DNA from: an uncultured Pelagibacteraceae bacterium
GTDB taxonomy: Bacteria; Pseudomonadota; Alphaproteobacteria; Pelagibacterales; Pelagibacteraceae
DNA length: 57,231 nucleotides
Assembly (NCBI GenBank): GCA_902578175.1
Contig: CACHBY010000002.1
Span: 1-57,231, forward strand
Reading direction: 5' to 3'
Shown: piece after piece, positions 52,257-57,231 of the stretch
Numbering within the stretch: the stretch's first letter is position 1
How the letters are laid out: every line of letters starts with the position of its first letter
Translations under genes and position numbers: made by a program
The notes under the pieces: generated by a model
Seen by the model: the letters and a program-made list of their open reading frames with translations, nothing else
Told to the model about the DNA's origin: nothing
Databases searched by the model: none

Positions 52257-53417
52257 TTAGATTTTAACTTTCGCTAACGGACCAAACTCATTTTCGTAAG
52301 CAAGTCTGTAGTTAGGCTGATTCATGAGTAAGTATTTCATTACTCTTTTCGCATAAGCTTTTTGTGAATCAACGATCTTCTTAAAGAATGGATCTTTAGA
52401 AGAGAAATCACCTACAACTTTATCCCAACCTTTTAACTGCTCTGCTAAAATTGCATCTGAAGTTTGGTAAACGTTTACTTTATGCTCATTCATCAATTTA
52501 GATAAATCAGCTGAGTATCTTACCAAAGCTTTAAAGTAGTTAGCGGTATTTGCTGCATAAGAAGCATTTTTTAATATTGCTTGGTTTGCAGGAGATAAGC
52601 TATTAAATGTTTTTTTGTTAATAGGTATTTCAAACATCTCTTGAGATTGGTGGAATGATCCTAAGTGATAATGCTTAGAAACATCTTGCATACCAAATTG
52701 AGAGTCTGAAGTTGGGTTGTTAAACTCAGCAGCTTCAATCAAACCAGTTTTCATAGCTGGCTGAATTTCACCACCTGGTAATTGTCTAACTACCATACCC
52801 ATTGCAGTAAGAACGTTAGTTGCAAGACCAACTGTTCTATACTTCATTCCTTTAACATCACTTACTTTAGTTACGTTCTTTTTGAACCAACCAAAAGGTT
52901 GAGCTGGCATTGGCATCGCAAAAACACCAACATAGTCATATCCAACTTTTGCTAATGTTTCTTCATACAATGCTCTTCCGCCACCTTCTTCCATCCAAGC
53001 CATTACTTCTTGAGACGAAAGACCATAAGATGGTCCAGTTCCAAAAAGAGACGCGGCAGGGTTTTTTCCATACCAATAAGCAGTTACCCAGTGACCCATA
53101 TCAAGTACACCATCACTTACTGCTTGACCAATTTCACCAGTCTTTACAACTGCACCAACCGGCTGTAAATCAATTTTTAATTTTCCACCCGACATATCAC
53201 TGACCATTTTGCAGTAGTCGCCAGCCATCTCAAAAAAAATGTTAGCTCCACTTGGCCAAGCTGCTTGCATTTTAAGAGTGATGTGGCCATCTCCCAAAGC
53301 AAGATTTGGCATTGCCACTGCTGCTGCTGTCGCTGCACCAGTTGCTGCCGCTGCTTTGAAGAACTTTCTTCTTGAAGGAGTTTTAGAATCCTTCAATGAT
53401 TTTTTGCTTTTAATCAT
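52257..53417 (-). CDS. dctP: TRAP transporter substrate-binding protein (DctP family), Tat-exported
   Basis: 386 residues. Twin-arginine signal SRRKFFK at 15-21, then an Ala-rich hydrophobic stretch with cleavage around 40-44. Arg194 in MKYRTVGLA is at the conserved carboxylate-binding position; AAEFNNPTSDSQFG near 229-242 replaces the EWVGPW block of DctP1, so the ligand probably differs. The first 26 residues are nearly the same as in DctP1. It leads the dctP2-Q2-M2-amidase-small protein run; a clear RBS (AGAGGAGAATAA) precedes ATG. Confidence 0.92.
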   Translation of the reverse strand: MIKSKKSLKDSKTPSRRKFFKAAAATGAATAAAVAMPNLALGDGHITLKMQAAWPSGANIFFEMAGDYCKMVSDMSGGKLKIDLQPVGAVVKTGEIGQAVSDGVLDMGHWVTAYWYGKNPAASLFGTGPSYGLSSQEVMAWMEEGGGRALYEETLAKVGYDYVGVFAMPMPAQPFGWFKKNVTKVSDVKGMKYRTVGLATNVLTAMGMVVRQLPGGEIQPAMKTGLIEAAEFNNPTSDSQFGMQDVSKHYHLGSFHQSQEMFEIPINKKTFNSLSPANQAILKNASYAANTANYFKALVRYSADLSKLMNEHKVNVYQTSDAILAEQLKGWDKVVGDFSSKDPFFKKIVDSQKAYAKRVMKYLLMNQPNYRLAYENEFGPLAKVKI

Positions 53418-53429
53418 TTTATTCTCCTC

Positions 53430-53443
53430 TAGTTAATTAACTA
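53430..53443. promoter_or_regulatory. 14-bp perfect palindrome upstream of dctP2
   Basis: TAGTTAATTAACTA sits 12 bp before the dctP2 start, just upstream of the RBS. The core GTTAATTAAC-TAT is shared with the palindrome before dctP1. It may be the binding site of a common regulator, or may have been copied with the signal-peptide region. Confidence 0.45.
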
Positions 53444-53493
53444 TTGAGGAATAGAACATATTTTTACATTAGAGTCTTTCTAAAAAATGACTA

Positions 53494-53522
53494 AGAATAG
53501 ACCTAAAGAGATTTTTTTTCAA
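53494..53522 (-). promoter_or_regulatory. Candidate promoter of dctP2 operon
   Basis: On the minus strand TTGAAA (53522-53517) and TATTCT (53499-53494) are 17 bp apart, about 75 bp upstream of dctP2. The rest of the 218-bp gap between dhaK and dctP2 (53418-53635) holds the palindrome and no convincing gene. Match by eye only. Confidence 0.4.
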
Positions 53523-53635
53523 TTCAGGGTAGAATTTTAATGTTAAATTAATTTAATCAATCGGATAATTCCATACGCTACCACCAATACACCAATAGCT
53601 TGTGAAATAATTATACTTCTTAAGTTATAAAGTTT

Positions 53636-54628
53636 TTACATTCCCCAACGCATTGCTGCAGTATGAACAGGTGAATCCCAATTTTTTAAAATCTCCTCAT
53701 CACATTTTAAAAGAGTTATAGATGCACCCTGCATTTCTAGCGAAGTACAATAATTACCAACCAAACTCCTTGTGATTTCAATATCCTTAGATTTTAAAAT
53801 TTCACATGCATCGTGATATGCTAAATATAATTCAGTAAGTGGGGTTCCGCCCATTCCATTTACAAAAAGAAGAGTCTTCTCATTTTTTTGCGGTTTTAAA
53901 TCCTCAAGAATAGCTTCTAGCATGTTTGAAACTATTGCTTTTGATGGTTGAATTTTTTCTCTTTTTCTTCCTGGTTCACCGTGAATACCTACACCAAATT
54001 CAATTTCATCATTTCCAATATCAAATGTTGGTTTACCAGCAGCTGGGACTGTACAACTTGTGAAAGCAACTCCCATTGTTCCAGAATTTTTATTTACTTT
54101 TTCTCCGAGCTTCTTACATTCTTCTAAAGAAGAGCCATTTTCTGCACAAGAACCAACAATTTTTTCAACTAAAACAGTCGCAGCAACGCCACGTCTTCCA
54201 GTGGTAAATGTGGAGTCTTCAACTGCAACATCATCATTTGTTATTATAGTATCATTTTTACCAGAGTACATTTCGGCACCCATTTGAAAATTCATAATAT
54301 CTCCAGAGTAATTTTTAACTATAAACAAAACTCCTGCTCCACTATCTACATGTTCTGCAGCAGCTTGCATTTGATCAGGTGTAGGTGCTGAAAATACGAA
54401 ACCTGGACATGCTGCATCCAACATTCCATGACCTACATAACCACCGTGCATAGGTTCATGCCCACTCCCACCACCTGAAATTAAAGACACTTTTCCTTCT
54501 TTAGTTTTTGTCTTTCTAGAAATGAAGTTTGGCTCAAAATTTACCTCAATTATATCACTATGCGCTTTACCAAATCCATTAAGACTTTCTTTTAAAAAAT
54601 CATCAACATTATTTATAAATTTTTTCAT
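53636..54628 (-). CDS. dhaK: Dihydroxyacetone kinase subunit DhaK
   Basis: A 330-residue protein of the DhaK fold that binds dihydroxyacetone covalently. The substrate-binding His216 is in FGVGIHGEPGRK and His57 in SGGGSGHEPMHGGY; Asp110 in NYSGD is also conserved. It works with DhaL. Strong RBS (AGGAGGAAAT before ATG), 8 bp after dhaL. No DhaM/PTS component is visible. A related four-carbon keto-sugar (erythrulose-type) is an alternative substrate. Confidence 0.92.
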   Translation of the reverse strand: MKKFINNVDDFLKESLNGFGKAHSDIIEVNFEPNFISRKTKTKEGKVSLISGGGSGHEPMHGGYVGHGMLDAACPGFVFSAPTPDQMQAAAEHVDSGAGVLFIVKNYSGDIMNFQMGAEMYSGKNDTIITNDDVAVEDSTFTTGRRGVAATVLVEKIVGSCAENGSSLEECKKLGEKVNKNSGTMGVAFTSCTVPAAGKPTFDIGNDEIEFGVGIHGEPGRKREKIQPSKAIVSNMLEAILEDLKPQKNEKTLLFVNGMGGTPLTELYLAYHDACEILKSKDIEITRSLVGNYCTSLEMQGASITLLKCDEEILKNWDSPVHTAAMRWGM

Positions 54629-54636
54629 ATTTCCTC

Positions 54637-55266
54637 CTATTTATTAATTAATGATTTACATATTGTATCGATTATAAGTTGTGATGAACGAGCACCTGGA
54701 TCTATATGACCTTTGGCACGTTCTCCTAAAAATGAAGCTCTACCTTTGGTAGCAAGCATGTCTTTTGTTCCTAACATTCTATCTTCAGCAATTTTTATTA
54801 TCTCACTTAACCCTTCTTTCATATCAGTATTACTACTTTTTAATTCATTAAGTTTTTCAGATACTGGAATTAAAACATCCATCATTGTTTTTTCTCCAAC
54901 ATCTGCTTTTCCTCTTTCTTTCATTGCATTAATTCCTGTTATGACCATTTCACACGCTTTGTTAAAATCTACATTTTTATCTAGATCTGGTGTTTTAGCC
55001 ATAGACATGAAGAAAGTTCCAAACAAAGCTCCAGAGGAGCCACCTATACCTGACAAGACTTTCATAGCGATCATATTTAAAGCTTTCTGCAAAGGTAGGT
55101 TTTTAATATCATTTTCAAGCTCAACTACTAACTTAAGACCTCTTTGCACATTAAATATATGATCTCCATCCCCAATATTTTGATCTAGTGCTTCAATTTC
55201 TGCTGCATTTTCATCAATAACAATTTGAATATTTTTTGCTTGAGAAATTAAAAAACTAACGCTCAT
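54637..55266 (-). CDS. dhaL: Dihydroxyacetone kinase subunit DhaL
   Basis: 209 residues from ATG 55266; a TTG frame to 55290 is less likely. The ADP/Mg-binding aspartates Asp28, Asp33 and Asp35 lie in LDQNIGDGDH. GGSSGALFGTFF, DVGEKTMMDVL and KGRASFLGERAKGHIDPGARSS complete the DhaL pattern. It overlaps the upstream ABC ATPase gene by 11 bp, so transport and phosphorylation of the substrate are likely coordinated. Confidence 0.92.
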   Translation of the reverse strand: MSVSFLISQAKNIQIVIDENAAEIEALDQNIGDGDHIFNVQRGLKLVVELENDIKNLPLQKALNMIAMKVLSGIGGSSGALFGTFFMSMAKTPDLDKNVDFNKACEMVITGINAMKERGKADVGEKTMMDVLIPVSEKLNELKSSNTDMKEGLSEIIKIAEDRMLGTKDMLATKGRASFLGERAKGHIDPGARSSQLIIDTICKSLINK

Positions 55267-56266
55267 ATATCCTTTGGTCTCCGTTATCAAATTTTAAAAC
55301 TTTATTTGTATTAAAGTCAAAATTAATTTTTTCATTAATTGATGATTTATAGCTACCCTGAATTGAAGCTAATATTTCATTATCTTGAAAATTAATAGCC
55401 ACAACAGTCTCTGAACCTAAATTCTCTATAGAAATAACTCTTCCTTCGTATGGTCCGTCACCTAACTCTACATTTTCTGGTCTCAGTCCAATTTTTGGTA
55501 TGTTATTATCTAGTTTAAATAAAGAACCAGGTAAAATATTTATTTTTGGTGACCCCAATCTTTGGGATACATAAATTGAATTTGGATTTTCATAAATTTC
55601 TTCAGGAGTTCCAATTTGAACAATTTTGCCTTCTTTTAAAACTCCAATTTTATCTGCCAATGTTGTTGCTTCAGCCTGATCATGTGTAACATATAAAATA
55701 GTAGCGTTTAGATTTAATTGAATATTTTTTAATTCAACTCTAAGTGTTTCTCTTAGTTTAGCATCTAATGAAGATAATGGCTCATCCATTAAATAAATAT
55801 TTGGTTCACGAACAAGAGCTCTTCCAATAGCTACCCTTTGCATTTCTCCACCCGAAAGTTGAGTTGCTTTATTTTTTAATTTGTTTGTAATTTTGAGCAT
55901 TTCAGCAATTTTCTCAACTTTATTTTTTATTTCTTCCTCAGGAAGTTTTCTCATTGGTGACCTTAATGGAAAAGCAAGATTTTCATAAACAGTATAATGA
56001 GGATAAAGAGAGTATTGTTGAAAAACAAAAGTCACATCTCTTGAAGCAGGTTGATCATGAGTTATATTTTCATCATTAAACAATACATCTCCAGAGTCAA
56101 TTTTTTCTAAACCGGCTATACATCTAAGTGTTGTAGTTTTTCCAGCACCAGATGGACCTAGTAATACAAAAAATTGACCATCTTCAATTGTGAGATTTAT
56201 ATCCTCCAAAGCTTTAATTTTTTTATTATAAGTTTTAAATAATTTTTTTAATTCTACTTTTGCCAT
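55256..56266 (-). CDS. ABC transporter ATP-binding protein (polyol/glycerol type)
   Basis: A 336-residue ATPase of the MalK/UgpC family. Walker A GPSGAGKT at 37-44, signature LSGGE at 137-141, Walker B IYLMDEP at 157-163, then a C-terminal regulatory/OB-type domain with GLRPENVELGDGPYEG. A second ATPase gene precedes it with 1-bp overlap. Paired ATPases next to each other are known in the GlpS/GlpT glycerol importer of rhizobia, and the following dhaL-dhaK fit a three-carbon substrate; this is inference. Confidence 0.9.
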   Translation of the reverse strand: MAKVELKKLFKTYNKKIKALEDINLTIEDGQFFVLLGPSGAGKTTTLRCIAGLEKIDSGDVLFNDENITHDQPASRDVTFVFQQYSLYPHYTVYENLAFPLRSPMRKLPEEEIKNKVEKIAEMLKITNKLKNKATQLSGGEMQRVAIGRALVREPNIYLMDEPLSSLDAKLRETLRVELKNIQLNLNATILYVTHDQAEATTLADKIGVLKEGKIVQIGTPEEIYENPNSIYVSQRLGSPKINILPGSLFKLDNNIPKIGLRPENVELGDGPYEGRVISIENLGSETVVAINFQDNEILASIQGSYKSSINEKINFDFNTNKVLKFDNGDQRIYER

Positions 56267-57231
56267 TATTTTATAAACTCGCTGTTTAAAGATTTGTCCG
56301 TTTCACCGTCGAAAATAATAATATTATTATTTAATGGTTTAATCTGAACATTTTCATTCAATTTAGCGTTAACAGAAATATCTGTTTTAACTTTAATTTC
56401 ACCTAAACTTGTTTTAACCGTAATTATTTTTCTTGATCCTAAATACTCAACTCCAAAAACTGAACCTCTGAGACCCTCATTATTACTAAGAGTTAAATTT
56501 TCTGGACGTATACCAAAAAAATTTTTACTTCCTTTTGACTCTTCAAGTTGTTTGGGAATATTAAATTTAGTGCCTTCGATGTTTACAAAAGATTGATCTT
56601 TAGAAATTCCTTCATCAACTTCAAAAAAGTTCATACCTGGAGATCCTATAAATGAAGCTACAAATTTAGTTTTAGGTTTATTGTAAATAATATTAGGCTC
56701 ATCAGCCTGTAATATTTCACCACCGTCCATAACTGCAATTCGGTCAGCTAATGACATTGCTTCTAACTGATCATGAGTTACATAAACTGTAGTTGCTCCT
56801 ATATCTAAATGTAGTTTTTTTAATTCTAAACACATTAATTCTCTAAATTCAGCATCCAAAGTTCCCAATGGTTCGTCCATTAAAAACGCTTTTGGTCTTC
56901 TAACTAGTGCTCTACCTAAAGCTACCCGTTGTCTATCTCCACCTGAAAGAGAGGAAATGTTAGAATTTAAAATATGATCAATTCTTAAAAGTTTTGCTGC
57001 TTCCTCAACTCTACTTTTGATATCACTTTTTTTATAACCTTGCATTTTTAGAGGAAATGATAAGTTGTTTCTTACATTCATGTGTGGATAGAGGGCAAAC
57101 AATTGAAAAACAAAAGCAATATCTCTTTCTGATGCTCTTAACATTCCAACCTCTTCATCTCCAAGATATATCTCACCAGATGTAGGTAATTCTAATCCTG
57201 CAATCATTCGAAGTGTTGTAGTCTTTCCACA
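56266..57231 (-). CDS. ABC transporter ATP-binding protein, N-terminus outside window
   Basis: A MalK/UgpC-type ATPase cut by the right edge. The last eight codons in the window give CGKTTTLR, the second half of Walker A, in frame with the rest, so about 40 N-terminal residues are missing. The signature is LSGGD, Walker B is AFLMDEPLGTLD, and the C-terminal domain contains GIRPENLTLSNNEG. It overlaps the next ATPase gene by one base (TAATG). Permease and binding-protein genes presumably lie beyond the window. Confidence 0.9.
   Translation of the reverse strand, partial: CGKTTTLRMIAGLELPTSGEIYLGDEEVGMLRASERDIAFVFQLFALYPHMNVRNNLSFPLKMQGYKKSDIKSRVEEAAKLLRIDHILNSNISSLSGGDRQRVALGRALVRRPKAFLMDEPLGTLDAEFRELMCLELKKLHLDIGATTVYVTHDQLEAMSLADRIAVMDGGEILQADEPNIIYNKPKTKFVASFIGSPGMNFFEVDEGISKDQSFVNIEGTKFNIPKQLEESKGSKNFFGIRPENLTLSNNEGLRGSVFGVEYLGSRKIITVKTSLGEIKVKTDISVNAKLNENVQIKPLNNNIIIFDGETDKSLNSEFIK

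Overview
The window is a stretch of a very AT-rich, densely packed alphaproteobacterial chromosome. The best match is SAR11 (Candidatus Pelagibacter or a close relative). Support comes from very short or overlapping gene junctions, few visible Shine-Dalgarno sequences, lysine- and asparagine-rich proteins, an F1-only ATPase operon, and a DMSP demethylation cluster headed by a protein I recognise over its full length as SAR11-type DmdA. There are no insertion sequences, phage genes, CRISPR arrays, tRNAs or rRNAs, and no obviously broken genes. Both window edges cut a gene: rplU at the left and an ABC ATPase at the right. Assignments come from reading sequence motifs; no database search was run.

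Layout. Positions 2-6360 (+): rplU(partial)-rpmA-obgE-proB-proA-nadD-rsfS-ctpA-rppH, covering ribosome assembly, proline synthesis, NAD synthesis, a periplasmic protease and an RNA pyrophosphohydrolase. Positions 6353-39202 (-): about 33 kb with every gene on one strand. In order of transcription it reads ffh, rpsP-trmD-rplS, leuC-leuD-leuB, dmdC-dmdB-hydrolase-dmdA, asd, sdhC-sdhD-sdhA-sdhB, mmsA, mdh-sucC-sucD-sucA-sucB-lpd, priA and atpH-A-G-D-C. The only gap over 100 bp holds the priA terminator and the likely atp promoter. Positions 39369-41110 (+): dapF-ftsY, divergent from ffh. The gap between them carries a cluster of hairpins that look like a structured 5' leader for ffh.

Positions 41103-57231 (-) are the accessory, transport-rich part. 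A dihydroxyacetone-kinase pair (dhaL, dhaK) follows two sugar/polyol-type ABC ATPases. Next come two TRAP transporters in tandem: dctP2-dctQ2-dctM2-amidase-small membrane protein, then dctP1-dctQ1-dctM1-MFS-hydrolase-unknown secreted protein. Each TRAP set has the same design: a palindrome before a Tat-exported binding protein, then a strong terminator hairpin before the membrane subunits. The 5' ends of the two dctP genes look copied from one another.

How it fits together: TRAP and ABC systems import organic acids, amides and polyols. DmdA-B-C breaks down the osmolyte DMSP, feeding one carbon to folate and reduced sulfur and C2 units to metabolism. The TCA genes (suc, sdh, mdh) plus mmsA oxidise carbon, and the F1 ATPase makes ATP. 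The observations most worth following up are the roughly 320-residue coiled-coil tail on DctM1, the alpha/beta hydrolase inside the DMSP cluster, the shared 48-bp repeat in the tails of ribosomal proteins S16 and L19, and the ffh leader RNA.
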